64,000 bases of DNA from Rhizobium sp. BT04 (GCF_030053135.1 NZ_CP125652.1:4582501-4646500), one strand, 5' to 3'; positions 38,146 through 47,879 are shown, numbered from the stretch's first letter. The notes: generated from the letters alone by a model not told the origin. A program made the numbers and translations.

Positions 38146-40523
38146 AGTCTTCTCTCGTGGCGGTTTCAGCAGCAGTGGTGGTGGCGAGCCTGGTTACCGG
38201 GCTGAAGGACCGTGCCGCTCTGCAGGAAAGGTTCGGCCTGGCGTCTGCCGGCAAGCCGGCGCCGGAGCTGATGATGATGGGCCGCATCAAGCCGACCGAG
38301 GCTGCCGGCAATGCCGAATTCAATGCGCAGCTCGTCGCCGACAAGATCGAGGCGATCACCTCCTCGCCGCCAGCATCACCGGATACATCAGATCCGAATG
38401 CCGCAGCACAGCAGCCTGCAACGCCGCCATCTGCCACGCCGCCATCTGCGCCCCAGACGGCGGCGCCAGCGGCACCGGTTACGCCTCCGATCGTGTCCGA
38501 GCCGCCGGCACCGCAGCAGGCCGCCGCCCCGCCGCCGCCGCCTGCCGTCGATGAAAGCGCGCTTCGTTATTTCGCCAGCCGCGGCGACAAGGTGCGTTTG
38601 CAGGCCGAAATCTCCCGCCTTCAGGCGCTCTATCCGAATTGGGTTCCGCCGGCCGATCCGCTCGCCGTGCCGCAAAACGGCGACAAACAGCTCGAGGCTA
38701 TGTGGCAGCTCTATTCCGATGGCCGTTATGCCGAGCTGCGCAAGGCGATCGCCGACCGCCAGGCAGCGGATGCCAGATGGCAGCCGCCGGCCGATCTGCT
38801 CGACCGGCTCGACGTCGCCGAGGCCCGCGCCCGCCTCATCAACGCTTCCGACCTCAAGCAATATGCGACCGTGGTCGATATCGCCGCCGCCACGCCGAGC
38901 CTGCTCACCTGCAGCGAGGTCGACGTTCTCTGGCGTGTCGCCGAAGCCTTCATCCAGACGGAGAGGGTGCCGCGCGGCCAGGACGCCTATAGCTATATCC
39001 TGAAGAACTGCGCCAATCCGGCCGAACGGCAGGCGACGGTCGAGAAGGCCTCGACGCTGCTTTCCTATCAGCCGATGCAGGCGCTGCTCGCGCTGGACAA
39101 GCCTGCCGCAGACGGCAGCAGGGAATTCGATGCGATCCGCGACAACCTCGCCCGACGCTTCATGGCCGAAGGCAACGACGATCCGAATCTCGGCATCGCG
39201 CCCGAGTATGTCGCCCGCCTCGAAAAGCTCGCCGGCACTGAGGGTCTTGCCTCGGATGCGCTGCTGCTCGGCTGGTATCAGCTTCGCCGCAACAACGATG
39301 CCGAGGCCGAAAAATGGTTCCGCGCCGCCCGCGTCAAGCAGGATACGGCGGCCGCTTCACAGGGGCTGGCGCTGGCGTTGATCGCCCGCAAGGCGCCTGA
39401 GGAGGCCGAGGACGTGATGTTCCGCTGGCGTGCCGATTCCGATGATGCGAGCGCCACCTATCTCGCCGCCACGGCCAATCTGATGGCGCTGCAGCCGCCC
39501 GCCGATCTCGCCGAAAATGTGCTGCATCGCATCGCCTCCGAGGTCATCGCCCGCAAATATGTGCCGACGGCGCAGCAGTTCGGCTGGTATGCCCGCTCCC
39601 TCAACCAGTTTCAGACCGCCGCACGTTGGTTCGAGACCGCACTTGCCTGGAAACCCGATGATGAACCCTCCGCCTATGGTCTTGTCGTCACCCGCGAGCA
39701 GTTGAACGACCGCAAGGCCGTGCTCGCCATCCAGCGCGCCTGGGCCGGCCGGTCGACCCGCATCACCAATCTTGAAGACACTGCTTCGCTGAGCCCGAAC
39801 GGCGCCCCTCTGCCGCCGGAAAAGGGCGCGATTGCCCCGCAGCAGCCGGTTCGGCCGGTGCAGCCGCCGCAAGCTCCCGCCGCCACGGCTGAGCCGCGGG
39901 CTGAGCGCCCCACTGCGCTGCAGCCGGGGCCGGATGCGGCCGTCCGCACGGCAAGGCCGGGGATGCAGACGGTGACCGTCCAGCGCGGTCCGCGCCAGAC
40001 ACGCGGCTGCTCGACGACCATCGATGCGGGGCAGCTTGAGCCGGCCGACGCGCTGTCGCGTGGCTGGTGCCTGATGGATATCAACCGGCCGATGGAAGCG
40101 ATTTCCGCCTTCGAGGCGGCACTGCAGAGCCCGGTCCGCAAGGTCCGAGAAGACGCAGCCTATGGCCAGAGCCTTGCTTATCTCCGCGCCGGCCTTTCCG
40201 GCAATGCCGCCGTCGCCGCCACCAAGGCGCCGCAAAACCGCCAGCGCGCCGCCGAGCTTCAGGTGGCGATCCTCGCCGACCGGGCGCTTTCGGCCTTCGA
40301 CGCCGGGCGTTATCGCGAAACTCTCATCTATCTCGATCAGCGCGCCCAGCTGCAGCAGGAACCTATCGACCTGATGGTCCTGCGCGGCTACAGCTACTTC
40401 AATCTGAAAATGTACGGTGATGCGACCCGTATCTTCGAAGCCGCAGCCGCCACCGGCAATCGCGATGCCACCCGCGGTCTTGCCGATGTTCGTAAGGTCA
40501 CCCATCCCGACGTCAACGACTAG
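38142..40523 (+). CDS. bcsK: TPR-rich cellulose-operon protein (BcsK/BcsC-like, no beta-barrel)
   Basis: 793 residues from a GTG at 38142, with GGAG 5 bases upstream; GTG 38136 is an alternative. N-terminal hydrophobic segment LVAVSAAVVVASLVTG, then a long proline-rich linker to about residue 140, then many TPR-like helices (ALLLGWYQLRRNNDAEAEKWFRAARVKQ; QFGWYARSLNQFQTAARWFETALAW) to the end. No outer-membrane barrel follows, unlike BcsC. The gene name follows the known type III rhizobial bcs operon and is recalled, not checked. Confidence 0.75.
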   Translation: MKSSLVAVSAAVVVASLVTGLKDRAALQERFGLASAGKPAPELMMMGRIKPTEAAGNAEFNAQLVADKIEAITSSPPASPDTSDPNAAAQQPATPPSATPPSAPQTAAPAAPVTPPIVSEPPAPQQAAAPPPPPAVDESALRYFASRGDKVRLQAEISRLQALYPNWVPPADPLAVPQNGDKQLEAMWQLYSDGRYAELRKAIADRQAADARWQPPADLLDRLDVAEARARLINASDLKQYATVVDIAAATPSLLTCSEVDVLWRVAEAFIQTERVPRGQDAYSYILKNCANPAERQATVEKASTLLSYQPMQALLALDKPAADGSREFDAIRDNLARRFMAEGNDDPNLGIAPEYVARLEKLAGTEGLASDALLLGWYQLRRNNDAEAEKWFRAARVKQDTAAASQGLALALIARKAPEEAEDVMFRWRADSDDASATYLAATANLMALQPPADLAENVLHRIASEVIARKYVPTAQQFGWYARSLNQFQTAARWFETALAWKPDDEPSAYGLVVTREQLNDRKAVLAIQRAWAGRSTRITNLEDTASLSPNGAPLPPEKGAIAPQQPVRPVQPPQAPAATAEPRAERPTALQPGPDAAVRTARPGMQTVTVQRGPRQTRGCSTTIDAGQLEPADALSRGWCLMDINRPMEAISAFEAALQSPVRKVREDAAYGQSLAYLRAGLSGNAAVAATKAPQNRQRAAELQVAILADRALSAFDAGRYRETLIYLDQRAQLQQEPIDLMVLRGYSYFNLKMYGDATRIFEAAAATGNRDATRGLADVRKVTHPDVND

Positions 40524-40577
40524 CGTTGACGCCGCCGTCGCCCTCCGCTACTCGCCTGTGTAGCTCAAAATGCTCCG

Positions 40578-40604
40578 GCGTCTTTTGCCTGTCTTAAAAG
40601 ACGC
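40578..40604 (+). terminator. Hairpin downstream of the cellulose operon
   Basis: GCGTCTTTT (40578-40586) pairs with AAAAGACGC (40596-40604) across a 9-base loop. It lies between the TPR gene and the HAD gene and may terminate the former. Confidence 0.6.
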
Positions 40605-40625
40605 GCGGCCCGCAAGGAAACATCT

Positions 40626-41294
40626 GTGCCCGCTCTCCATGATATCCTCGACAAGTCCTACGACGCCTTCCTCTTCGACATGGACGGAACGCTGCTGAAT
40701 TCCATCGCCGTCGTCGAGCGCGTCTGGAGCGACTGGGCAAGGCGCCACGGCTTCGAACCGGAGGTCTTCCTGAAGACGATCCACGGCATCCGCGCTTCCG
40801 ACGTGATCCGCGGGCTCGGCCTGCCAGGCGTCAATCCGGCCCATGAGGCGGACCTGCTGCTCGCCGAGGAGATGGAGGATGTCTCGGGCATCGTCGAAAT
40901 CCCCGGCGCCATCCGCTTCCTCTCCGCCATTGCCGACGGCAAATGGGCAATCGTCACTTCGGCGCCGATCGAGCTCGCCAGGCGTCGCATGGCCGCCGCC
41001 GGCATCCCGATGCCGAAGGTCATCGTCAGCGGCGGGGAGGTCAAATCAGGCAAGCCCAGCCCCGAAGGTTATCTGCTCGGCGCAAGCCGCCTCGGCGTCG
41101 ATCCCTCGAAATGCCTGGTCTTCGAAGATGCCGTCGCCGGCATCCTCGCCGGCGAGGCCGCCGGCGCCGATGTCACCGTCATCACTGAAACTCACGCCAC
41201 CCCCTTCGAAACACCGCATTTTTCGATCGCCAACTACCAGGCATGGCAGCCCGGCCAGACCGCCGAAGGCCGGCTGAAGCTCGCTGCGATCTGA
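40626..41294 (+). CDS. HAD-superfamily phosphatase (YfbT/glycerol-phosphatase-like)
   Basis: 222 residues, GTG start with AAGGAA upstream. HAD motif I FLFDMDGTLLNS (about 14-26), motif II VTSAPIELA, motif III KSGKPSPEGYL, motif IV FEDAVAGILAG. The cap insertion is the small helical type of sugar-phosphate phosphatases. The substrate is uncertain. Confidence 0.88.
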   Translation: MPALHDILDKSYDAFLFDMDGTLLNSIAVVERVWSDWARRHGFEPEVFLKTIHGIRASDVIRGLGLPGVNPAHEADLLLAEEMEDVSGIVEIPGAIRFLSAIADGKWAIVTSAPIELARRRMAAAGIPMPKVIVSGGEVKSGKPSPEGYLLGASRLGVDPSKCLVFEDAVAGILAGEAAGADVTVITETHATPFETPHFSIANYQAWQPGQTAEGRLKLAAI

Positions 41295-41391
41295 ACATTC
41301 CGGCAAACCGCCTCTTTTTGTCGGAGGCAAGGTTTTTCCGCTTGCATTGCACGCGCTGAAAAACTAAACGAAGCAAGCCGTTTCGGCAGGT

Positions 41392-41455
<64 letters not shown>

Positions 41456-41468
<13 letters not shown>

Positions 41469-41497
41469 TTTATCCCCTTGAAATCCCAGTCAAAAAT
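41456..41497. repeat. Left direct repeat (attL-like) at the tRNA-Pro 3' end
   Basis: 42 bases starting in the T-arm and acceptor of tRNA-Pro. The same 42 bases, with five differences, are at 47784-47825 in the same orientation. All five differences are transitions. This is the usual layout of an island integrated at a tRNA 3' end. Confidence 0.7.
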
Positions 41498-41939
41498 GAT
41501 GAATTGGCCGGAAGGCCACTAGCAAAATTAGAACTAAAGCATATAAAATGCTAATCTCGTAACGAAAATCCCCGGATAATCCTCTTATCGTTATGGGTGC
41601 CCAATCAAGTCTCGTTGGGGACATGAGCCCGCTTGGGAACATATCGGAAGCATCGTCCGGGGAAGTGTCTATGGAATGCAGCATCCACAATTGTGGGGTA
41701 GGTTCTGCGGCACCGACATTGCAGTGAGTTTCTCGCAGTTATATTTAGCCTATTGTAGGCGGGAAGGCTTTCTAGCCGGAAGGTGAGATGGCGGTCCTGT
41801 CCAGATCTATAGTTAAGCCATCTAATGAGTGCGTACCCGGCGAGTTGGTACACCTCGGAATTCTCCGGTTAGGAGTGACGTCGCAGCAATAAATGCTCCC
41901 GACGAAAGAAGGCCGCCCTGCAGATCGAGGACGATCGCC
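41498..41939. other. Island left flank without a recognisable gene
   Basis: About 440 bases, AT-richer than the chromosomal DNA around it. No integrase, tRNA or known gene is visible. A weak minus-strand ORF (41490-41690) has no supporting features. Confidence 0.4.
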
Positions 41940-42350
41940 ATGGCTAATTTTTACTATGTGTATTTCAAAAAGCGCGATGACGCTGAGATCAAGAAAGCTT
42001 TTGGCAAGGCCCTTGATTGGTATCGGATAGATACTACTACCTATTTCCTCTATTCCACGAGCGTCGCAGAAAAGCTGTATTCGCGCTTTTCGCCCTTCGT
42101 ACTCGATGAGCGAGGTAAGGAAGGGAACATTTTATTTGCAATTGATGTGAAAGAGCGGCCAGGGTGGGAGTGGCTGAAAAAGATCAATGCCCATTGTTAT
42201 CGTAGCTTCTCCGTCCGCACCAGTTACGACGTCAACCGCGCACTAGATGTTTCCCTGTTGGCCGTCGCTCGTGAGTGCTCTCGACCAGATGCATTGATTT
42301 CTCATGCGAAAAGCTTCCCTTTTCCGAGCCCCATCTTTGCAAGAGCATAA
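41940..42350 (+). CDS. Small orphan protein, possibly Cas2/SinR-like fold
   Basis: 136 residues from the ATG at 41940. The order of strands and helices (NFYYVYF, DDAEIKKAFGKALDWYRI, TTYFLYSTSVAEKLYSRF, NILFAIDV) resembles the ferredoxin-like core of Cas2/SinR/VapD proteins. This is a visual guess. No RBS is obvious. It sits alone at the left of the island; no CRISPR or partner gene is next to it. Confidence 0.5.
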   Translation: MANFYYVYFKKRDDAEIKKAFGKALDWYRIDTTTYFLYSTSVAEKLYSRFSPFVLDERGKEGNILFAIDVKERPGWEWLKKINAHCYRSFSVRTSYDVNRALDVSLLAVARECSRPDALISHAKSFPFPSPIFARA

Positions 42351-42514
42351 ACGCAGGTTGTATCGAAATGATCAACTTGTAGTTATCGCAACCACAGTAT
42401 ATTATGTTCACGTGGGTCGATGAATACGTTAGCAATTCTGCAGTGGCTCGCTTCGGGGTGAGGCGGAGCTTGGTTTATAAGTAAAGGAATTCCACTATTT
42501 TGAGGGGGCGATGG

Positions 42515-44221
42515 ATGTTGCGTGCCTGTAGCGTTTTTCTTTTTGGATATTTGATGGGCGTGACCGCGGCCGCCGCACAAACGACTTGCGTCGACGGAGG
42601 ATCACCTTCCTGGAAGGGTTTGAATCTTATTCAAACGGATTGCCAAAACTGGAAGGACGGCTACGTACCACCGTCCGGACAAATCTACGTGGCCCTGCAA
42701 TTCCATTTCGTTCTCAAAAGCAAACCGGTCGGGTCAGCGGAGAGCAGGAGCGTTCTTGACGCGCTTAAAAGTCTGGTCACCAAGGACGACGCACAAGAGA
42801 TCGCGCTCTCGGTTCTGCCGAAAATCGGCAACTATGACTCGGTTGAAACCCCAATCTATACCTACGTCGCGAGCAAGCCGGAGCGGACCTTTGGAACATC
42901 TGGCCAATTCGAATTCACGACGCCCTATATACGATATGATCAACAACCGCTGAGTTTCGTGCTCAAGGCGCGCGCGACAAGCAAGGCCGATCACGACATC
43001 AAGGGATTGATAGATCGTGTACAGCCGATTATCGCGACGGCATCGCCGAACGCCTGGTTAGTGTCCGAAGCGGCTAAGCCGGCGCTCAACGCTGTCGCGG
43101 ATGTCACTGACACGGTGCTCGATGCCTACTACAATTCCGACGAGTCAACGACCGCCAGCTTTTCACTTGGCGACGAGGCCGCCGACGGCGTGGTCAAGCG
43201 CGTACTCACATTGAAATCGGGGCAGGGTGACGCAGACATCGGAAGCCTGACCGTGTCGCTCAAAATGCGAAGGTCGATCATTGCCGGCAATTCGATATCG
43301 TCCGACAGGAGCCCAAAGGATTTGGTCGTTGACTACTCGACGGTCGGCGGGATCCTTGGATACCAACTCCCGGCGATCGGTGACAAGAAGAATACCATTC
43401 TGGGGAGCTTCGCTTCCGACGATGGCGACCTGAAGATCCTCTCTGCGGTCGCATATGAAAAGACGGCGACGACGGGGCTTTCTGATGCCTGCAGGCAATT
43501 GCGGACAATCGGGCTCAACACGTTCGGATTCAACGATATCGACACCGCCAGGATGATCTACGAACTTCTTTCGAGCGGTGAAAAGTCAGTCGCCTACACC
43601 GAAGAATCATCGGTGTGCTTCAGTAAGAGCGACTGGCAGAGAATCTCGATACATCATATCTTCGAACCGCTGGTCAACCAAACCGTACCGACGAAAGACC
43701 GCATTGAGTATTTCGCGACAGGTCTTCGTCGGGGAATGACGACAATGACGATCTATCAGGACCAGCTCGAGGACGAGATGGAGCAGGTCGAGGACATGAC
43801 GGGCGACAACCTCCTTCCGTCCTGTACGGGTTACAACGTAGCGAAAAGCGATCTGATCACCTGCCTGGATACATTCCATCTCAACCGCTACCAGATCGAA
43901 ACATCGGACGAGTCACCAGTCCAGATCCTGGTTAGCCGTCGCTCTCAGGTTGGCGAGGTAGCCAACGCCGACACGCGCTCCGGTGTGGAAGTGGCGGCGG
44001 TGGGAACGCCGGTTTCGGCATCCACGACAACCAAACTGGATTATGTCTATCGGGTTTCCCTGTTCTACAGCGACACGCAGAAGATCCGACGGATTAAGTT
44101 CGAGAAAGCCACACGTGCCAGTGTCGGCGACGATGTCACCGATAAGCTTTCATATCCTTGCTGGGTTAAAGGCAAGGGGCAGCCGCTTACTTGCCCGGAC
44201 TTGATACCTCCGCCCTCCTGA
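42515..44221 (+). CDS. Island cassette gene 1: exported protein of unknown function
   Basis: 568 residues from ATG 42515, with GAGGGGGCG upstream. Sec signal peptide VFLFGYLMGVTAAAAQT (cleavage about residue 22). The mature part contains four or more cysteines (TTCVDGG, LIQTDCQNW, SVCFSK, LPSCTGYN) consistent with periplasmic disulphides. No known domain. It is the first of three same-strand genes, 57 bases before the lipoprotein gene. Expression context is unknown. Confidence 0.7.
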   Translation: MLRACSVFLFGYLMGVTAAAAQTTCVDGGSPSWKGLNLIQTDCQNWKDGYVPPSGQIYVALQFHFVLKSKPVGSAESRSVLDALKSLVTKDDAQEIALSVLPKIGNYDSVETPIYTYVASKPERTFGTSGQFEFTTPYIRYDQQPLSFVLKARATSKADHDIKGLIDRVQPIIATASPNAWLVSEAAKPALNAVADVTDTVLDAYYNSDESTTASFSLGDEAADGVVKRVLTLKSGQGDADIGSLTVSLKMRRSIIAGNSISSDRSPKDLVVDYSTVGGILGYQLPAIGDKKNTILGSFASDDGDLKILSAVAYEKTATTGLSDACRQLRTIGLNTFGFNDIDTARMIYELLSSGEKSVAYTEESSVCFSKSDWQRISIHHIFEPLVNQTVPTKDRIEYFATGLRRGMTTMTIYQDQLEDEMEQVEDMTGDNLLPSCTGYNVAKSDLITCLDTFHLNRYQIETSDESPVQILVSRRSQVGEVANADTRSGVEVAAVGTPVSASTTTKLDYVYRVSLFYSDTQKIRRIKFEKATRASVGDDVTDKLSYPCWVKGKGQPLTCPDLIPPPS

Positions 44222-44278
44222 CGCGCTCTAGCCATTAACTGCTAATATCGCGTTCGAACTTGGGATTGTGGGGGTCTC

Positions 44279-45523
44279 ATGCGTTTCAAACTGCTTGCTG
44301 TTCTTCTTTGCTGCTCGTTTGTTGTCTCCGCATGCACGCAGGGCGTGGTTGATACATACGGCGGGGGCATCGGTACTGAGCTTTCCTACACTACTATGGG
44401 GCAGCGCAGCGCCGCCGAGGACAATTACGTAGCGTTCATATGCCGGCAATCTGGCTCAGCGCCAGGTATCTGTTCAGTTGATTGGCAAGGCTTTACGCTT
44501 GCCGGGATGAACGACATCGACGCACGTTGCGACGGTTACCTGGCGTGGCTCGACAACCGCCGCCGCACAAATGGTCCCATACAAAAGCAAATCGCGGATA
44601 CCGCCACCACAACAGCCACGATAATGGCAGCCACGGGTGCTACTGGAGCTGCCATAGGGATCGTCGCTGCAGCCTTCGGATTTGCGCGAAATAGCTTTGA
44701 CAACACTCAATCTCGGCTCCTGATGGAAGTGAACCACTCGACGGTCCAGACGATCGTGCTGTCGAATCAGGAGCGTTTCCGGAAGGAGTTTGCACTTGTT
44801 CGCGTCGAGAACCGTCCGACTGCAATCTACGTGCTGCGTCAATATCTGCGCCTTTGCATGCCCTATACGATCGAGAACCAGATCAATACGACGATCACCA
44901 CTTACCAGCTTGGCGGCACGCGAGCCCTGGAAAGCGCAGAAAAAACGCCGCTGATCGATCTGGCGTTTCTGCGGCGGGAGTCGCTCAAACCCGAGAGGGC
45001 GGTCTATCGGCCGCCGAACCCTCCCATCGATAATAACGCAAAGTACGAGCTGGTATCGACGAAGGCGAGCCTGCGTTCGACGAAGCTCATCCAGAGCGCA
45101 CTGACCGCGATTTGCGCTTCCCCAGAGGAGGTCGACAATCCCACGCCGCACACCGTCGTGCTCGTCAAAGTGTTGCAGCAGTATAGGAAGATCAGGAAAT
45201 CCATTCCAGGCAAAGTCCTCGACGGCAAGATGGACGATGGCGATTTAGCCGAGGTTGCCGACCAGCCACCTTGCTCACTTTCAACGGCTCAAAATTTCTA
45301 TGAACAGAAAGCCTACCCGTCTGGGATCATGAGCGCGAGCAACAGTCTGATCGAACTCCTCAATGCACGCCTTGCAGTGGCGGACCGACTGCCGGCCGGA
45401 GCCGACGAGCAGACGATCCGCGCCGGCATCGCGAAGGTGCGCGCCGATCCGAGCCTGAGTCTTGAACTCAATGATCCGGCGCTATCCAAACAATTGACTG
45501 CAGAACTCATCGATAAACTTTAA
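44279..45523 (+). CDS. Island cassette gene 2: lipoprotein with a glycine/alanine-rich membrane segment
   Basis: 414 residues. Signal LLAVLLCCSFVVSACTQG with the lipobox VSAC (C near 19). A hydrophobic stretch ATIMAATGATGAAIGIVAAA lies at about residues 108-127, suggesting a second membrane contact. The rest is polar with several helical blocks (IRKSIPGKVLDGKMDDGDLA). No domain recognised. It lies 10 bases before the hydrolase gene, so co-expression is very likely. Confidence 0.7.
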   Translation: MRFKLLAVLLCCSFVVSACTQGVVDTYGGGIGTELSYTTMGQRSAAEDNYVAFICRQSGSAPGICSVDWQGFTLAGMNDIDARCDGYLAWLDNRRRTNGPIQKQIADTATTTATIMAATGATGAAIGIVAAAFGFARNSFDNTQSRLLMEVNHSTVQTIVLSNQERFRKEFALVRVENRPTAIYVLRQYLRLCMPYTIENQINTTITTYQLGGTRALESAEKTPLIDLAFLRRESLKPERAVYRPPNPPIDNNAKYELVSTKASLRSTKLIQSALTAICASPEEVDNPTPHTVVLVKVLQQYRKIRKSIPGKVLDGKMDDGDLAEVADQPPCSLSTAQNFYEQKAYPSGIMSASNSLIELLNARLAVADRLPAGADEQTIRAGIAKVRADPSLSLELNDPALSKQLTAELIDKL

Positions 45524-45533
45524 GGGGGCTGTG

Positions 45534-47300
45534 ATGGTTTATGCCGCGGATGGTATTAAGCCGGTCAGGGCAATGCCTGAACCGGATGCAGGTCGGCTCG
45601 CGCGCGTGGGGCCGGGCGAAAAGCTTTTCGGCACAGGTAAGACTGTTGCCGGCGCGACGCAGAACGATCCACCCCAGTGGATTGAGGTGTTTCTTCCCGA
45701 CGACAAAACGACCGGGTGGATCCTCGCTGTCGATTTCAAGGAGGAGCCTGACCCAGCTCCCCGTCCCCTCGATGAAGAGTTTTTCATCCGAAGCTGTCTG
45801 ACTGTTGAGCGGGAACTCAACGCCGATACCAAGACCGCACCGTGGTATGTCGCTGCCGATTATCTGATCGCGCGCGCGATCTTTGAAACAGGCCTCTCCG
45901 CAGGTGGCGTGGGCTCGGCCGGGCCGATGGGACCGCTCGCTCTCACTTCGACGGAGTTCAGCGATTTCCTGACGTCGTCTGGTCTAGACCTCGCGAAAGA
46001 ATTCGGTCCGGGTGACAGCCGATTGCTGCTAGCTCAGATATTCGCCTGCGGATACGCCATGAGCAAGACGGCCAAGGACTTCAGCAAGGCGAGCACCGCG
46101 AGGAGCAATCCCGTCAACGATGTCGATGTCCCGAGTTATCTGGATCTCTTTCTCGCTTACCTCATCGATCTAAGCACAGCCGTGGCTCTATCCGATCCAG
46201 TGTTGGACAAGTCGCAAACGTTGGCTCAGTTTGGTCTCACGAGCGCGACTATTTCTGCCCTCTCGGAACGATCGGGTCTCGCTGGAACGAAACCAGACAC
46301 TACGGTTTCCGCGTTCCTTAAGAACGTCTCCGAAGTGCTCGCCCGTCTGCTCGACTCTGCATTCGACCGTATTAAAACCCTGGCGGCTGATGAGTTGCCT
46401 AAGGCCGAGGCGGGCGTTCCTCCATGGTTGATGATCGCGCGATCTGAACTGGCGCGGCCCGTAAGTGAAACGGTGAACGCAGACCGGATTCCGGTATATT
46501 TCGATGCAATCAGATTCGGAAACATCAACGGCAAGGTACCACATTGGTGCGGGGCATTCATCGGCTTCTGCATGAAGACTTCAGGAGCAAGCCTACCTGA
46601 CGGGCCAGCCCGCGCGGCAAACTGGAAGACTTGGGGTAACCGCAGCTTTCCGCTTGGTGCATCGGACATTCCGTTGGGCGCTGTTGTCGTTTTGAAGCCC
46701 CAGGACCCCAAGACAAGTGGGCACGTCGCGTTCTTCGAGAAGTTCGCGGAAAACCGGAAAGTGGAATTGCTCGGAGGCAATCAGGACGATCAGGTCTCGC
46801 AGAAGCCGTTTGCCGTGACGGAAATTTCGGCGATACGAATGCTGGCCGAGGATCTTCCGTTTGGAGCGGCCGATGCCTTCGACATGACGAAGGCTGAGGT
46901 CAGGGCGGAGTTCCAGCGATACGGTGATCTCATCGTTGATAGATTCAAGCGAGCGGGTTTCAATACGCGACATCAACTGGCGGCGGCGTTGGCAAACGGG
47001 ATAAGGGAGTCTGGCTTAAATCCCAGGGCAGTATCCGCTCCTCCGGAAAAGAGCTTCGGACTCTTCCAATGCAATCAGACAGCGGGTCTGGGAAAGGGGT
47101 ACTCTGCTGAGCAACTCATGGACCCGGACCACAACATTGCGTTGATCATTGCCGAGGCCCGGCGGTCTCGTTCGTTCGTTTCAGCATCGACGCTCAAAGA
47201 CGCTGTTGAGGCATTCGTGAGATATGTAGAGCGCCCGAAAGACACGTCGGGAGAGATCGACAAGCGAATGGCCATAGCGGGCCGATTGCTCGGAGCGTGA
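45534..47300 (+). CDS. Island cassette gene 3: multidomain peptidoglycan hydrolase
   Basis: 588 residues from ATG 45534 (AAGGGGG upstream). No signal peptide. Apparent domains: SH3b-like (about 10-70); a lysozyme/transglycosylase-like fold at about 105-210 with ARAIFETGL (E118) and AGPMGPLALTSTEFSDF; a CHAP/TIGR02594-type endopeptidase at about 295-430 with WCGAFIGFC (C339) and SGHVAFFE (H397); and a phage-tail-type lysozyme domain at about 455-588 with GIRESGLNP (E492). Domain calls are by motif and spacing only. It is a phage-like or effector-like enzyme. Confidence 0.75.
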   Translation: MVYAADGIKPVRAMPEPDAGRLARVGPGEKLFGTGKTVAGATQNDPPQWIEVFLPDDKTTGWILAVDFKEEPDPAPRPLDEEFFIRSCLTVERELNADTKTAPWYVAADYLIARAIFETGLSAGGVGSAGPMGPLALTSTEFSDFLTSSGLDLAKEFGPGDSRLLLAQIFACGYAMSKTAKDFSKASTARSNPVNDVDVPSYLDLFLAYLIDLSTAVALSDPVLDKSQTLAQFGLTSATISALSERSGLAGTKPDTTVSAFLKNVSEVLARLLDSAFDRIKTLAADELPKAEAGVPPWLMIARSELARPVSETVNADRIPVYFDAIRFGNINGKVPHWCGAFIGFCMKTSGASLPDGPARAANWKTWGNRSFPLGASDIPLGAVVVLKPQDPKTSGHVAFFEKFAENRKVELLGGNQDDQVSQKPFAVTEISAIRMLAEDLPFGAADAFDMTKAEVRAEFQRYGDLIVDRFKRAGFNTRHQLAAALANGIRESGLNPRAVSAPPEKSFGLFQCNQTAGLGKGYSAEQLMDPDHNIALIIAEARRSRSFVSASTLKDAVEAFVRYVERPKDTSGEIDKRMAIAGRLLGA

Positions 47301-47476
47301 TCAAGGCATGAGGCCGCGGACCGGTGCGCCGAAACCTGCTGGTCGTACAGTTCGATATTTTTGTAACCACGAGCTGCGCACTCTGAAGACGGCCACTAGG
47401 CAGGGACCGCCCAACACAGCGGCTTCCCTCAGTCTCAGGAATATCGCAAGGCGGCCAAACCCGCCAATTTATGAGT

Positions 47477-47772
47477 TTATGGCGGCCAGAGAATGAGTTG
47501 GAGTCGCTCAGTCTGCAGGTCGACCGCATTCTCAAGCGCGGATAGGAGGGTGACGCCCAGCAGGCGGACGTCTTTGCCGTGAAAGACGGGCTTGAGCAGA
47601 AGGTACACAATCTGCTCAAATCGCCCGCTGATGTCAGCGGGCGTTCACTGGTTCTTGTCCATGTAATCTGGGTGAAGTCGACGTATTGCACCGTCAACGT
47701 TACCGTCTTCGCCCTAGTGGCGCTGATCTCACAATAGCGCCAGACCTTGGCAATTAGCGGCCGCAGACTGTC
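47477..47772 (-). pseudogene. dinB (DNA polymerase IV) C-terminal fragment, frameshifted
   Basis: Reading the minus strand from about 47772, residues SLRPLIAKVWRYCEISATRAKTVTL...SERPLTSAG match the little-finger domain of DinB. One frameshift then leads to FEQIVYLLLKPVFHGKDVRLLGVTLLSALENAVDL...LQLILW, the family C-terminus, ending at TAA near 47477-47479. Only about 100 of some 400 residues are present. It lies beside the right direct repeat, so it is an old remnant inside the island. Confidence 0.8.
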
Positions 47773-47783
47773 AGAAGGGTCCT

Positions 47784-47825
47784 GTCGCCTCGACCATTTA
47801 TCCTCTTGAAATTCCAATCAGAAAT
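47784..47825. repeat. Right direct repeat (attR-like)
   Basis: 42 bases matching 37 positions of 41456-41497, in the same orientation. It lies immediately upstream of the dinB fragment's translated part and just before the methyltransferase gene. Confidence 0.7.
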
Positions 47826-47879
47826 ATCACGGTGTTTAGATTCCGCGATCTCTCACGTATGGCTGCAGAGCGGCGGGCG

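Noticed and set aside
41490..41690. 66-codon ORF at the island left flank
   Set aside because: Overlaps the att repeat and has no recognisable features; no integrase similarity.
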